From Klebsiella sp. BIGb0138 (GTDB taxonomy: Bacteria; Pseudomonadota; Gammaproteobacteria; Enterobacterales; Enterobacteriaceae): 64,000 nucleotides of DNA. Both the position numbers and the translations under genes were made by a program. Location of the stretch: contig NZ_SMCV01000002.1 in assembly GCF_004342285.1 (NCBI RefSeq), forward strand, positions 310,001-374,000. The letters run 5' to 3'. Position 1 is the stretch's first letter. Each line of letters begins with the position of its first letter. This document shows, one piece after another, positions 38,198-47,558 of this stretch. The notes under the pieces are model-generated. The model was not told the origin of the DNA and ran no database searches. It saw only the letters and a program-made list of their open reading frames with translations.

Positions 38198-38784
38198 GCG
38201 AAAGCATTAGCCAAAGCGCGCGTGACACCCTGTTCAATCACGCCCGGACCCATAACGGCTGGCTGGATAAACCGGTCACCGATAGCCTGCTGCATGAAGT
38301 TTATGACCTGATGAAAATGGGGCCGACCTCCGCCAACTGTTGCCCCGCGCGCGTGCTCTTTGTCCGCACGCCGGAGGGCAAGGAGAAACTGCGCCCGGCG
38401 CTCTCCAGCGGCAACCTTGAAAAAACCCTGAGCGCGCCGGTGACCGCCATCCTCGCCTGGGATCGCGTCTTCTACGATCGTCTGCCGGAGCTGTTCCCCC
38501 ACGGCGACGCCCGCAGCTGGTTCACCTCCAGCCCACAGCTGGCGGAAGAGACCGCCTTTCGCAACAGCTCTCTGCAGGCGGCGTATCTCATTTTCGCCTG
38601 CCGCGCCCTTGGCCTGGATACCGGCCCGATGTCAGGATTTGACCGCGATAAAGTCGATGCGGCGTTCTTTGCCGACAGCGGCTGGAAAAGCAACCTGTTG
38701 ATTAATATTGGTTATGGCGACGCAGCCAAACTGTATGGCCGCCTGCCGCGCCTGTCCTTTGATGATGCCTGCCAGCTGGCGTAA
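38194..38784 (+). CDS. rutE: RutE, malonic semialdehyde reductase (nitroreductase family)
   Basis: A 196-residue nitroreductase-fold enzyme expected to reduce malonic semialdehyde to 3-hydroxypropionate. Features include a short FMN-binding [13 protein letters not shown] and a C-terminal INIGYGD. The length is that of E. coli RutE. It overlaps rutD by 4 bp and is followed closely by rutF. Confidence 0.94.
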   Translation: MSESISQSARDTLFNHARTHNGWLDKPVTDSLLHEVYDLMKMGPTSANCCPARVLFVRTPEGKEKLRPALSSGNLEKTLSAPVTAILAWDRVFYDRLPELFPHGDARSWFTSSPQLAEETAFRNSSLQAAYLIFACRALGLDTGPMSGFDRDKVDAAFFADSGWKSNLLINIGYGDAAKLYGRLPRLSFDDACQLA

Positions 38785-38793
38785 GGAGATCCC

Positions 38794-39288
38794 ATGTCCG
38801 TAGCGGATAAACAGAGTTTTCGTGACGCCATGGCCCAGGTCGGCGCGGCGGTCAACGTGATTACCACCGATGGCCCGGCGGGCCGCGCCGGGTTTACCGC
38901 CAGCGCGGTCTGTAGCGTCACCGATACCCCGCCGACGCTGCTGGTCTGTCTGAACCGCTCCGCCTCGGTATGGCCGACCTTCAGCCAGCATCAGGCGCTG
39001 TGCGTCAATACTCTGGCGGCGGGGCAGGAATCCTTATCGAATCTTTTTGGCGGCAAGACGCCGATGGCGGAACGGTTTGCCGCCGCCGAATGGCAAACCG
39101 GTCTCACCGGCTGCCCGCGGCTCTCCGATGCGCTGGTCAGCTTCGACTGCCGCATCAGCCAGATAGTCAGCGTCGGCACCCACGACATTTTGTTCTGTGA
39201 AGTCGCCGCCGTCGTCAGACATCCGGAGCCGCGCGGACTGATGTGGTTCGACCGCGGCTACCACACGCTTATGCGTCCAGCCTGTTAA
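38794..39288 (+). CDS. rutF: RutF, NADH:FMN reductase
   Basis: A 164-residue flavin reductase of the HpaC-like family that supplies reduced FMN to RutA. It has [27 protein letters not shown] N-terminal strands, [16 protein letters not shown], and a C-terminal WFDRGYH. A good AAGGAG lies 6 nt before the ATG. Sixth gene of the operon. Confidence 0.95.
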   Translation: MSVADKQSFRDAMAQVGAAVNVITTDGPAGRAGFTASAVCSVTDTPPTLLVCLNRSASVWPTFSQHQALCVNTLAAGQESLSNLFGGKTPMAERFAAAEWQTGLTGCPRLSDALVSFDCRISQIVSVGTHDILFCEVAAVVRHPEPRGLMWFDRGYHTLMRPAC

Positions 39289-39309
39289 CCTCAAACCCGG
39301 GATATCATC

Positions 39310-40629
39310 ATGGCACTTTTCGATTTTCCTCGCTGGCAGTTGACCTCCCCCTCCGCCGCATCCGGCGTGGTGGCCCCCGATGAACGTCTCTCCCTCGGGC
39401 AGACTATGGTGATGGGCGTGCAGCACGCGGTGGCGATGTTTGGCGCCACCGTCCTGATGCCGATCCTGATGGGGTTGGATCCCAATCTGTCGATTTTAAT
39501 GTCCGGCATCGGCACGCTGCTGTTTTTCCTGGTGACCGGCGGGCGGGTGCCAAGCTATCTCGGCTCCAGCGCCGCCTTCGTCGGGGTGGTGATCGCCATT
39601 ACCGGGTTTAACGGCCAGGGGCTGAACCCGCACCTCAGCGTCGCTCTCGGCGGAATTATCGCCTGCGGTCTGGTATACACCCTGATTGGCGTCGTGGTGA
39701 TGAAAGTCGGTACCCGCTGGATTGAACGCCTGATGCCGCCGGTCGTGACCGGGGCGGTGGTGATGGCCATTGGCCTGAATCTGGCGCCGATTGCCGTGCG
39801 CAGCGTCTCGGCAACCGCCTTTGACGGCTGGATGGCGGTACTGACGGTGCTGTGTATCGGCCTGGTGGCGGTCTTTACCCGCGGGATGATCCAGCGGCTG
39901 CTGATTCTCGTCGGCCTGATTGTTGCCTGCGTGCTGTATGCGCTGCTGGCCAACGTCTTCAGGTTAGGGAAACCGCTGGATTTCACCTTACTGGAACAGG
40001 CCGCCTGGTTCGGACTGCCGCAATTCACCACGCCGACGTTCAGTAGCCAGGCGGTCATGTTGATTGCGCCGGTGGCGGTGATTCTGGTGGCCGAAAACCT
40101 CGGGCATTTGAAAGCGGTGGCCGGGATGACCGGGCGCAATATGGACCCGTATATGGGGCGGGCGTTTGTCGGCGACGGGCTGGCGACGATGCTTTCCGGC
40201 ACGGTCGGCGGCAGCGGCGTGACCACCTACGCGGAAAATATCGGCGTGATGGCGGTGACCAAAGTCTACTCCACGCTGGTCTTCGTTGCCGCGGCGCTCA
40301 TTGCCGTTCTGCTCGGGTTTTCGCCGAAGTTTGGCGCGCTGATCCACACCATTCCCGGGCCGGTTATCGGCGGGGCATCGATCGTGGTCTTCGGTTTGAT
40401 TGCCGTCGCGGGCGCGCGCATCTGGCTGCAGAACCGGGTGGATCTGAGCCACAACAGCCATCTGATTATGGTGGCCGTGACGCTGGTGTTAGGCGCCGGG
40501 GATTTCGCCCTGTCGATCGGCGGCTTCACCCTTGGCGGCATAGGGACGGCCACCTTTGGCGCGATCTTACTGCACGCGCTGCTCAACCGCCGGGCCGCGC
40601 TGGCGGAACAGTCCAACGCCACCGTCTGA
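39310..40629 (+). CDS. rutG: RutG, pyrimidine permease (NCS2 family)
   Basis: A 439-residue NCS2/UraA-type symporter with about 14 membrane segments, importing uracil and thymine. Marks include the GVQHAVAMFGAT opening helix, GSSAAFVG, the ENLGHLKAV substrate motif (conserved Glu) and the GGSGVTTYAENIG signature. Last gene of the rut operon, near a converging terminator that also serves ymdF. Confidence 0.96.
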   Translation: MALFDFPRWQLTSPSAASGVVAPDERLSLGQTMVMGVQHAVAMFGATVLMPILMGLDPNLSILMSGIGTLLFFLVTGGRVPSYLGSSAAFVGVVIAITGFNGQGLNPHLSVALGGIIACGLVYTLIGVVVMKVGTRWIERLMPPVVTGAVVMAIGLNLAPIAVRSVSATAFDGWMAVLTVLCIGLVAVFTRGMIQRLLILVGLIVACVLYALLANVFRLGKPLDFTLLEQAAWFGLPQFTTPTFSSQAVMLIAPVAVILVAENLGHLKAVAGMTGRNMDPYMGRAFVGDGLATMLSGTVGGSGVTTYAENIGVMAVTKVYSTLVFVAAALIAVLLGFSPKFGALIHTIPGPVIGGASIVVFGLIAVAGARIWLQNRVDLSHNSHLIMVAVTLVLGAGDFALSIGGFTLGGIGTATFGAILLHALLNRRAALAEQSNATV

Positions 40630-40675
40630 GCCACCTTTTCGCCGGTTGCGCCGCACGCGGCCGGGGAAGAAAAAA

Positions 40676-40695
40676 CCGCCGGCGGATGCCGGCGG
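40676..40695 (-). terminator. Terminator between ymdF and rutG
   Basis: CCGCCGGC-ggat-GCCGGCGG; on the minus strand it is followed by GGTTTTTTCTTCC, so it terminates ymdF and perhaps rutG from the other side. Confidence 0.82.
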
Positions 40696-40757
40696 CGAGG
40701 TGGATGTGGCTGGCGCCCGGGAGATTAAAACCACATCACAGACAGTCCGCGTATCCG

Positions 40758-40931
40758 TCAGCTGTGGCGGTTACCGTGACTGTTTTTGCCCCCTTTTTTG
40801 CCAGCTTCCGAGGCGCGCTGAGGATCGTTTTTGAAGTTCCCCCCGCTATGCTGACCACCTTTACGACCTGCTTCTGATGCTCTTTCACGATCCTCGGCAA
40901 AGTTGCCGGAACCGCCACGATGGTTTGCCAT
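40758..40931 (-). CDS. ymdF: YmdF, KGG-repeat stress protein
   Basis: A 57-residue hydrophilic protein too short for usual ORF cut-offs. The translation starts MANHRGGSGNF and contains two copies of the acidophilic/KGG repeat, RASEAGRKGGQ and RASEAGKKGGK, separated by about 20 residues, as in E. coli YmdF and YciG. The ATG follows GGAGGTCAGTG. Position between rutG and wrbA also matches E. coli. Family members accumulate under stress or in stationary phase. Molecular function unknown. Confidence 0.92.
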   Translation of the reverse strand: MANHRGGSGNFAEDRERASEAGRKGGQHSGGNFKNDPQRASEAGKKGGKNSHGNRHS

Positions 40932-41909
<978 letters not shown>

Positions 41910-41929
41910 CCTTCAGCAGGAGGATTTGC

Positions 41930-42157
41930 ATGCCAACTCAAGAAGCGAAAGCCCATCACGTGGGTGAATGGGCAAGTTTACGAAACACTTCTCCAGAGAT
42001 CGCCGAAGCGATTTTCGAATTAGCCGAATATGATGAAAAGCTCGCGGAGAAAATTTGGGAAGAAGGCAGCGATGAGGTCCTGCCCCTGGCCTTCGCGAAA
42101 ACGGATAAAGATTCCCTTTTCTGGGGTGAGCAGACTATCGAGCGTAAAAACGTCTGA
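41930..42157 (+). CDS. yccJ: YccJ, conserved small protein
   Basis: A 75-residue acidic cytoplasmic protein ([20 protein letters not shown], then [20 protein letters not shown]). It matches E. coli YccJ in sequence and in position immediately after wrbA, with which it is probably co-transcribed (AGGAGG 7 nt before the ATG). Function not known. Confidence 0.93.
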   Translation: MPTQEAKAHHVGEWASLRNTSPEIAEAIFELAEYDEKLAEKIWEEGSDEVLPLAFAKTDKDSLFWGEQTIERKNV

Positions 42158-42198
42158 CTCGTCGTGCCCGGTATGCCTACCGGGCAGACCTGAACAAT

Positions 42199-42229
42199 AA
42201 GTGGGCGGGCCGCCATGGCCCGCCCACTT
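42199..42229. terminator. Bidirectional terminator yccJ/agp
   Basis: AAGTGGGCGGGC / GCCCGCCCACTT, a 12-bp stem followed by TTTTA on the plus strand, between convergent yccJ and agp. A smaller stem, CCCGGTA-tgcc-TACCGGG, precedes it at 42167-42184. Confidence 0.88.
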
Positions 42230-42230
42230 T

Positions 42231-43478
42231 TTATTTCGCCGCGTCGTTCATCACCTTCTTAAATGTCTCCATCGGGCAGAAACCGTTCGCATCCACCGGG
42301 CAACCGTTGAGCGCCAGGGTCACTTTCTGCGGCGGCGACTGTAGCGTCAGGGCCTCGGCGTTGCGCAGCTGCGCGGTGCTTTGATAAACATATTCAATCT
42401 TCATCAGCTCACGATTCGCGCCGCTGTCATGCCAGCGCTGAAAGACGATTTTGCCACCGATTGGCGTACGCTCGTTCTGCGCATGAAGCTGATAGGGTTT
42501 GAAATCCAGCGCCGTCAGCAGCGAGGCAATATTCGAGTCATGGCCGACCAGCAGCGTCACCTTCGCCGTTTGTGCCGCATCGCCGACCAACGCGTTGTCG
42601 ATATACTTCACCAGCGGCTTAGCGACATTGCGCGCCACTTCCGTTGAGGTAAACAGGCTATCCTGATAACCGTTTTTCAGCTTCGACAGCACCTGCCACT
42701 GCTTGTCGGTTTTAATTTCCCCCCACGCCACCTGGTCCTGCGGGAACCCTTCGTAATACTGCAGGGTGAAAGCATCGACCAGCGAGTTGCCGACCTTCAG
42801 CGGCCCGGAGACGCCCGGCTCCTGCTGATATTTGGCGCTGAAGGTGTCTTTTCCGTCGCTCAGCGAGCACTGCTGCTTCTCCTTACAGGAAGGCGAATTG
42901 CGATAGTCGGTCATCTCTTCGAGCAGCTTGTAGCTGTCGGTAAGCGGCATTTTTTGCCGCTCTTTTTCCATCGCCTGCACGGCTGTTTCGCTGAAGGCCG
43001 CGGAATCATCGGTAATCACCGGGTTAAACGTCGGGTCCATCGTGCCCATCTGCGGCTGATGATGCACCGTCACGCCGCAGCCCGGGAAGGCGCCGGTAAT
43101 AAAGAACTGCGCGGTGGCCACCGTGCGTTGCAGGCTGTTGGCATAAGCGTAAACCGCGTTTTCCGGCGGGCACTCGCCGCTGGTAACCAGCCCCTGCTGC
43201 GCCAGCCATTCACGCATATAGTGCCCCATGTAAACTTCCAGCACCCCACCTTTGGTGGTTAACTGACCGCCGGGAACATCCCACTCTGGCCATGATTTCG
43301 GCGTTGACTGCTCCAGCACGCTGCCGTTATTCGCCAGCGGCGCGCGCAGGTTGTGGCGGCTCATGATCAGCACCTGCTGCAGCTGATAGCCCTGCGGTGC
43401 CGCTTGTTCCTGTGCCTGGACCGCTGCGGATACCAGTACGGCGCCTGCGACAATGCCAGCGAGTAGACTCTTTCTCAT
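42231..43478 (-). CDS. agp: Agp, periplasmic glucose-1-phosphatase
   Basis: A 415-residue periplasmic histidine acid phosphatase that hydrolyses glucose-1-phosphate and also has phytase activity. A Sec signal ([22 protein letters not shown]) is followed by the catalytic RHNLRAP (Arg41, nucleophile His42) and the proton-donor region LLVGHDSN. Cysteines occur in pairs fitting disulfides. It matches E. coli Agp in length and context. Confidence 0.95.
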   Translation of the reverse strand: MRKSLLAGIVAGAVLVSAAVQAQEQAAPQGYQLQQVLIMSRHNLRAPLANNGSVLEQSTPKSWPEWDVPGGQLTTKGGVLEVYMGHYMREWLAQQGLVTSGECPPENAVYAYANSLQRTVATAQFFITGAFPGCGVTVHHQPQMGTMDPTFNPVITDDSAAFSETAVQAMEKERQKMPLTDSYKLLEEMTDYRNSPSCKEKQQCSLSDGKDTFSAKYQQEPGVSGPLKVGNSLVDAFTLQYYEGFPQDQVAWGEIKTDKQWQVLSKLKNGYQDSLFTSTEVARNVAKPLVKYIDNALVGDAAQTAKVTLLVGHDSNIASLLTALDFKPYQLHAQNERTPIGGKIVFQRWHDSGANRELMKIEYVYQSTAQLRNAEALTLQSPPQKVTLALNGCPVDANGFCPMETFKKVMNDAAK

Positions 43479-43597
43479 CCCTTAACCCTCAGTCAGTGAT
43501 TATCATCGCCTTTATTGTGACAAATTTATGACATTTTTCCGGGTAATAGCTCGCAAACTGAGGTGACGACAGAAACTTTTCCCTGTCCGGCAAAATA

Positions 43598-43612
43598 GTT
43601 TTATAATAAAAC
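43598..43612. promoter_or_regulatory. Palindrome over the HxlR-gene promoter
   Basis: GTTTTA-taa-TAAAAC is a perfect 6-bp dyad that contains the -10-like hexamer TATAAT (43602-43607), 23 bp before the HxlR-type start codon. It resembles the arms of the larger inverted repeat at 44140-44195, suggesting autoregulation. Confidence 0.5.
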
Positions 43613-43634
43613 CATTGAAGCTACAGGAGTCATC

Positions 43635-44084
43635 GTGAAACGTACCCGTCTGGAAAACAGCTGCTGCCCTATCGCCCGCTCCCTTGATGTTATCGGCGAC
43701 TGGTGGTCATTACTGATCGTCCGCGACGCCCTGCGTGGAACCCGGCGCTTCAGTGAATTCCAGAAAAACCTCGGCATCGCCAAAAATATGCTCGCCGGGC
43801 GGCTGAAAATGCTGGTGGAAGAAGAGATTCTGACGCTCCAGCCCGCCTCTGACGGCAGCGCCTGGCAGGAATACGTGCTCACTGAAAAAGGGCGCGGCCT
43901 GCAAACCGTGCTGGTGGCGCTCGGTCAATGGGCCGATGAGTATCTGTTTACTGCCGATGAGCCCGCTACGGTGCTGATCGATACCCTCTCGCGCCAGCCG
44001 CTGCGCAAACTGGTGCTGCAGGCCGCCGATGGCCGCGCGCTCCGCCCCGATGAGATCACCGCCCGACTGCCAACAACAGATTGA
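43635..44084 (+). CDS. HxlR-family winged-helix regulator
   Basis: A 149-residue regulator with the HxlR/MarR-like winged helix: NSCCPIARSLDVIGDWWSLL is the family opening, RFSEFQKNLGIAKNMLAGRL the recognition helix, and EILTLQP the wing. Two adjacent cysteines near residues 10-11 could sense redox or electrophiles, as in some relatives. The start is GTG behind AGGAG. It is followed by an SDR gene, with a long inverted repeat between, so it probably represses that dehydrogenase. Confidence 0.9.
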   Translation: MKRTRLENSCCPIARSLDVIGDWWSLLIVRDALRGTRRFSEFQKNLGIAKNMLAGRLKMLVEEEILTLQPASDGSAWQEYVLTEKGRGLQTVLVALGQWADEYLFTADEPATVLIDTLSRQPLRKLVLQAADGRALRPDEITARLPTTD

Positions 44085-44139
44085 TTTAAATAATTATTCA
44101 ATTCTGATCTGCTGATATAACAAAAAAATTTCGCGCTAT

Positions 44140-44195
44140 TGGTTGCATTATTAAACCAATTATCTCATGCTGAATTTGGTTTAATAATGCAACCA
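44140..44195. promoter_or_regulatory. 20-bp inverted repeat, probable HxlR operator
   Basis: TGGTTGCATTATTAAACCAA (44140-44159) and its exact reverse complement (44176-44195) are separated by 16 bp, just upstream of the SDR gene. Each arm is itself a dyad, TTGGTT...AACCAA, so this could be two adjacent dimer sites. The AT content makes it unlike a terminator. Confidence 0.65.
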
Positions 44196-44214
44196 TATTA
44201 ATTGAGGCTTCACC

Positions 44215-45009
44215 ATGACTACGTACTCCCCAACCGCTTTAATTACCGGCGCCTCTTCCGGCATCGGCGCTGTCTATGCCGGGCGCCTCGCCGCCCGGGG
44301 TTACAACCTGATCCTGGTCGCCCGGCGTGAACCACGCCTGCAGGCCCTCGCGGACCAACTGCAAAGCCAGTATGGCATTCAGGCCAGCGTGCTGAAGGCT
44401 GACCTGAGTGAAGAAAGCGGTATTCGCGCCGTTGAACAACGCCTGCAGTCGGACCCGACGATTGCGTTATTTATCAATAACGCCGGAACCGCGAAAATGG
44501 GCGGATTTCTTGCCTCCGACGTGAGCGAACACCAGACCATTCATACCCTGAACACCACCGCCCTGCTGCGTCTGAGCTATGCGGCGCTGGCCGCCTTCAG
44601 CCCGCGCCGTCAGGGGACGCTGATCAATATCGCCTCGATTCTCGCGCTCCATACCCTGCCCGGCAGCGCCGTTTATAGCGCCAGCAAAGCGTGGGTTCTC
44701 AGCTTTACCCGCGGACTGCAGGAGGAGTTTGCCGACAGCGGCCTGCGTATCCAGGTCGTTCTCCCGGCGGCGACGGCGACGGACCTGTGGCCGACCTCCG
44801 GCGTCGCCCTTGACGCGCTGCCTGCCGGCTCGGTGATGACGACGGAAGATCTGGTGGACGCCGCGCTCAGCGGCCTGGATCAGGGGGAAAACGTCACTTT
44901 ACCGCCGGTCCACGAGCTGGCGCTGTGGGAGAACTTCGACCAGGCGCGGCTGGCGCTGTTTAGCACCGCGCGCACCGGGCAGCCTGCGCCGCGCTATCGC
45001 TCATCGTAA
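44215..45009 (+). CDS. SDR oxidoreductase, HxlR-linked
   Basis: A 264-residue classical SDR: TGASSGIG (residues 11-18), the basic VARRE after beta-2 (NADP-type), NNAG near residue 86, IASIL and YSASK as catalytic Ser/Tyr/Lys region. The sequence fits the DltE-like subgroup. It is probably induced when the upstream HxlR-type regulator leaves its operator, a common arrangement for reductases handling quinones or aldehydes. Substrate unknown. Confidence 0.88.
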   Translation: MTTYSPTALITGASSGIGAVYAGRLAARGYNLILVARREPRLQALADQLQSQYGIQASVLKADLSEESGIRAVEQRLQSDPTIALFINNAGTAKMGGFLASDVSEHQTIHTLNTTALLRLSYAALAAFSPRRQGTLINIASILALHTLPGSAVYSASKAWVLSFTRGLQEEFADSGLRIQVVLPAATATDLWPTSGVALDALPAGSVMTTEDLVDAALSGLDQGENVTLPPVHELALWENFDQARLALFSTARTGQPAPRYRSS

Positions 45010-45141
45010 CGTTTGAGCGGATGAGCACGCCGCAGTAGCTGGCAAAAGCCCGATATCTGGCATCTGATGAATCCAGCGATGTCGAGGGTAGCGAGCTGCG
45101 GGTTGATGGCGGTACGGCAAACCTGTAGCCGATGGCGGCGG

Positions 45142-45366
45142 TTACTCCGGTAGCGGGACCGCCGTCAACGTGCAGATGGCTTCATGTTCACCGCCACGGC
45201 GATCGACCATCACCACTTTGTCACCGGCTTTTTTGCCTTCACAGGGTTTCAGCACCTGATCCATGATCCGTTCGCGGGTTTGCTGACGTTCTGACTCCGC
45301 CAGGGTGGTAAAGGAGGCCAGGATGAGGGTCAGCCCAATCAGGCTGACGACATGTTTATTACGCAT
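45142..45366 (-). CDS. Small hypothetical periplasmic protein
   Basis: A 74-residue protein with a clear signal peptide (MRNKHVVSLIGLTLILASFTTLA, cleaved before ESE). The 50-residue mature part has two cysteines (KPCEGK and AICTL) that could form one disulfide, and a charged VVMVDRRGGEHE. I do not recognise the family. It is separated from both neighbours by over 100 bp and lacks a strong ribosome site, so coding status rests mainly on the signal peptide. Confidence 0.6.
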   Translation of the reverse strand: MRNKHVVSLIGLTLILASFTTLAESERQQTRERIMDQVLKPCEGKKAGDKVVMVDRRGGEHEAICTLTAVPLPE

Positions 45367-45593
45367 TCATTATTCTCAGACAATTCGTACTCACGTGGAG
45401 AGTAACAGCCTGGAGGCCGCGCGTCTGTAAAATCACTTAACGGAGTGTTACCCCGCCCGACAAAACAACAGGTTTACCTGGCGCGTTTGTTAGGTTTTAC
45501 CGATGGAAGAGTCATATTTCAGACATATCCCGATGCTATCTTAGCCGCGTATTTATAGAGTGCATCGTTTTCAACCAGGGCCCAGGATTGTGT

Positions 45594-45716
45594 ATGTCCG
45601 GTATTATTCTCCTTCTCGCTGCGGTCATTTTGCTGGGGGTTGCGCTTTACAGTTTGGTGTCATACGTCAAGGAGCGTCGCGCCAGCCAGCTGCCTTTTCA
45701 CAAGAAGAAAAAATAA
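45594..45716 (+). CDS. Small single-pass membrane protein (40 aa)
   Basis: A 40-residue protein reading MSGIILLLAAVILLGVALYS, then a basic tail with LVSYVKERRASQ and a terminal KKKK. It has one hydrophobic helix (residues 3-24) and a positively charged cytoplasmic end, the pattern of enterobacterial 'small membrane proteins'. A strong intrinsic terminator follows 33 nt later, and an AT-rich promoter-like region precedes it, which support a real transcript. The ribosome site is weak. Function unknown. Confidence 0.72.
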   Translation: MSGIILLLAAVILLGVALYSLVSYVKERRASQLPFHKKKK

Positions 45717-45749
45717 TCTCCGCTCTGCTATAGAGACGCTATAGCGACA

Positions 45750-45782
45750 AAAGAAAAGCAGGCATGTTGCCTGCTTTTCTTT
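45750..45782. terminator. Bidirectional intrinsic terminator
   Basis: AAAGAAAAGCAGGCA-tgt-TGCCTGCTTTTCTTT, a perfect 15-bp stem with A-rich and T-rich ends, serving the small membrane protein gene and the converging puuP. Confidence 0.93.
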
Positions 45783-45800
45783 ATTCAGTGACCACCTGCG

Positions 45801-47192
45801 CTACGACTCCCAGGCCTGCTCCGCTTTTCTACCATCAAACTGCGGCGGAGGCTGACGGAAACGTCGGGTCAGCCAGGTCAGGTACAGCAGGCCGACGGCC
45901 GCCCACACCAGACCCAGCGTCAACGACGTCACTTCCAGATTCACCCACAGCACCGCCACCGTCGCCGCGCCAATCAGCGGCAGAATCAGGTAGTGCACGC
46001 GATCTTTCCCCGTTTTGTTATAGCCTTTACGCCGCCAGAAGTGGTTGAACACCGACAGATTAACGAAGGTAAAGGCCACCAGCGCACCGAAGTTAATCAG
46101 CGCCGTCGCGGTCACCAGGTCAAAGAACAGCGCCGACAACGCCACAGCGCCGACCATCAACACATTGAGAGCCGGGGTACGCCATTTCGGGTGCACATAG
46201 CCAAAAATACGCTCCGGGAAGACGTTATCGCGCCCCATCACATACAGCAGACGGGAAACGCTGGCATGCGAAGCCAGACCCGACGCCAGGGTATTCACAA
46301 AGGTGGTGCAGAGGAAGATCGACTGGAACAGTTTCCCGCCAACGTACAGCGCAATTTCCGGCAGCGCGGCATCGGGATCTTTAAAGCGGCTGATATCCGG
46401 AAAGAAGAGCTGCATAAAGAAAGAGGCGACGATAAAGATAATCCCGCCGTATACCGCGGTCAGAAAGATCGCTTTCGGGATAGTGCGCGCGGCGTCCGGG
46501 GTTTCTTCCGACAGCGTAGTCACCGCGTCAAAGCCGAGGAACGAGAAACAGACGATTGTCGCCCCGGTAATGATCGGGATCAGATGGGCGTTCTGGCTGA
46601 TAAACGGTTGCAGCGACCAGACGGTCCCGACCCCTTCACCTTTATGCAGCCCTTGCACCACCAGGAAGATAAACACCACCATGATCGCAATCTGTACCAG
46701 CACGAACAGAGTGTTAAAGTTCGCCACCAGGTTGACGCTTTTGAGGTTCGCCGCCGTCAGAATCGCGACAAAGCCCACCACCCACATCCACGGCGGCACT
46801 TCCGGGAACAGCGCGGACAGATAGATCTTCGCCAGTAAGACGTTGATCATCGGCAAAAAGAGATAATCCAGCAGCGATGACCAGCCCACCATAAAACCCA
46901 CGTGCGGGCCGATCGACTTCTGCGCGTAGGTATACGCCGACCCCGCTTCCGGGAACTGACGCACCAGCTTACCGTAGCTGATGGCGGTAAACAGCACGCC
47001 AGCCAGCGCCAGAAGATAGGAGGCCGGTACGTGACCGTTACTGATTCCCGACACAATCCCAAAGGTATCAAACACCGACATCGGGGTGAGATAGGCTAGC
47101 CCCATCACCACCACCTGCCACAGTTTGAGCGACTTGCGCAGACGCGGCTTGCCATCTGCGGATGACATCACAGAATCGGAATTAGCAGCCAT
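45801..47192 (-). CDS. puuP: PuuP, putrescine importer
   Basis: A 463-residue APC-family importer with about 12 membrane helices bringing putrescine in for the Puu pathway. It matches E. coli PuuP along its length ([50 protein letters not shown]). The start at 47192 (MAANSDS) aligns with E. coli; 18 further in-frame codons upstream are not credible. It follows puuA on the same strand with a 366-bp gap that may hold its own promoter or a processing site. Confidence 0.95.
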   Translation of the reverse strand: MAANSDSVMSSADGKPRLRKSLKLWQVVVMGLAYLTPMSVFDTFGIVSGISNGHVPASYLLALAGVLFTAISYGKLVRQFPEAGSAYTYAQKSIGPHVGFMVGWSSLLDYLFLPMINVLLAKIYLSALFPEVPPWMWVVGFVAILTAANLKSVNLVANFNTLFVLVQIAIMVVFIFLVVQGLHKGEGVGTVWSLQPFISQNAHLIPIITGATIVCFSFLGFDAVTTLSEETPDAARTIPKAIFLTAVYGGIIFIVASFFMQLFFPDISRFKDPDAALPEIALYVGGKLFQSIFLCTTFVNTLASGLASHASVSRLLYVMGRDNVFPERIFGYVHPKWRTPALNVLMVGAVALSALFFDLVTATALINFGALVAFTFVNLSVFNHFWRRKGYNKTGKDRVHYLILPLIGAATVAVLWVNLEVTSLTLGLVWAAVGLLYLTWLTRRFRQPPPQFDGRKAEQAWES

Positions 47193-47558
47193 GAACGTGT
47201 CCCCCCATGCCAACGAGGGTTTGTGGGCGCAATGACCGGGTAACAAACCTGCTTAGCAAGGGGGTAAAACGGGGACCATCGGCTAAAACGTACCGGCGAG
47301 CGGCGGTGGATTTGCATTCATTACGGCATTCATTACGGCCTTCATGGCCCCCTTCTCCCTGCGGGTATTTGAACATCTGCATCATCTCATTTCCTCGTCA
47401 CACACTGTGTCGTTAACTGAAGCCCCGTTGCCGCCTGCGCTCCTTTACGCGACATCCGGGAAATGGCTGGGCTGCCAGCAAAACGTTCGACCAGGCTCCG
47501 CTCAGGCCGTATGATGCTACCTGTCGATCAAACCTGTCGGCCCCTTGCGGGGCGCCGA
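47193..47558 (-). other. puuA-puuP intergenic region
   Basis: This gap holds two exact tandem copies of GCATTCATTACG (47314-47337) and a GC stem, GCCCC-ttgc-GGGGC (47540-47553), just past the puuA stop. The stem could attenuate transcription into puuP or stabilise the puuA message. A 67-codon minus frame here is repeat-derived and not called. Confidence 0.5.

Noticed and set aside
44140-44195. Inverted repeat read as an intrinsic terminator of the HxlR gene
   Set aside because: AT-rich arms with a 16-nt spacer and no T-run, lying directly at the next promoter, fit an operator better.
47182-47385. 67-codon frame overlapping the puuP start
   Set aside because: Its repetitive EGRNECRNEC sequence arises from the tandem 12-mer repeat, not from a conserved protein.
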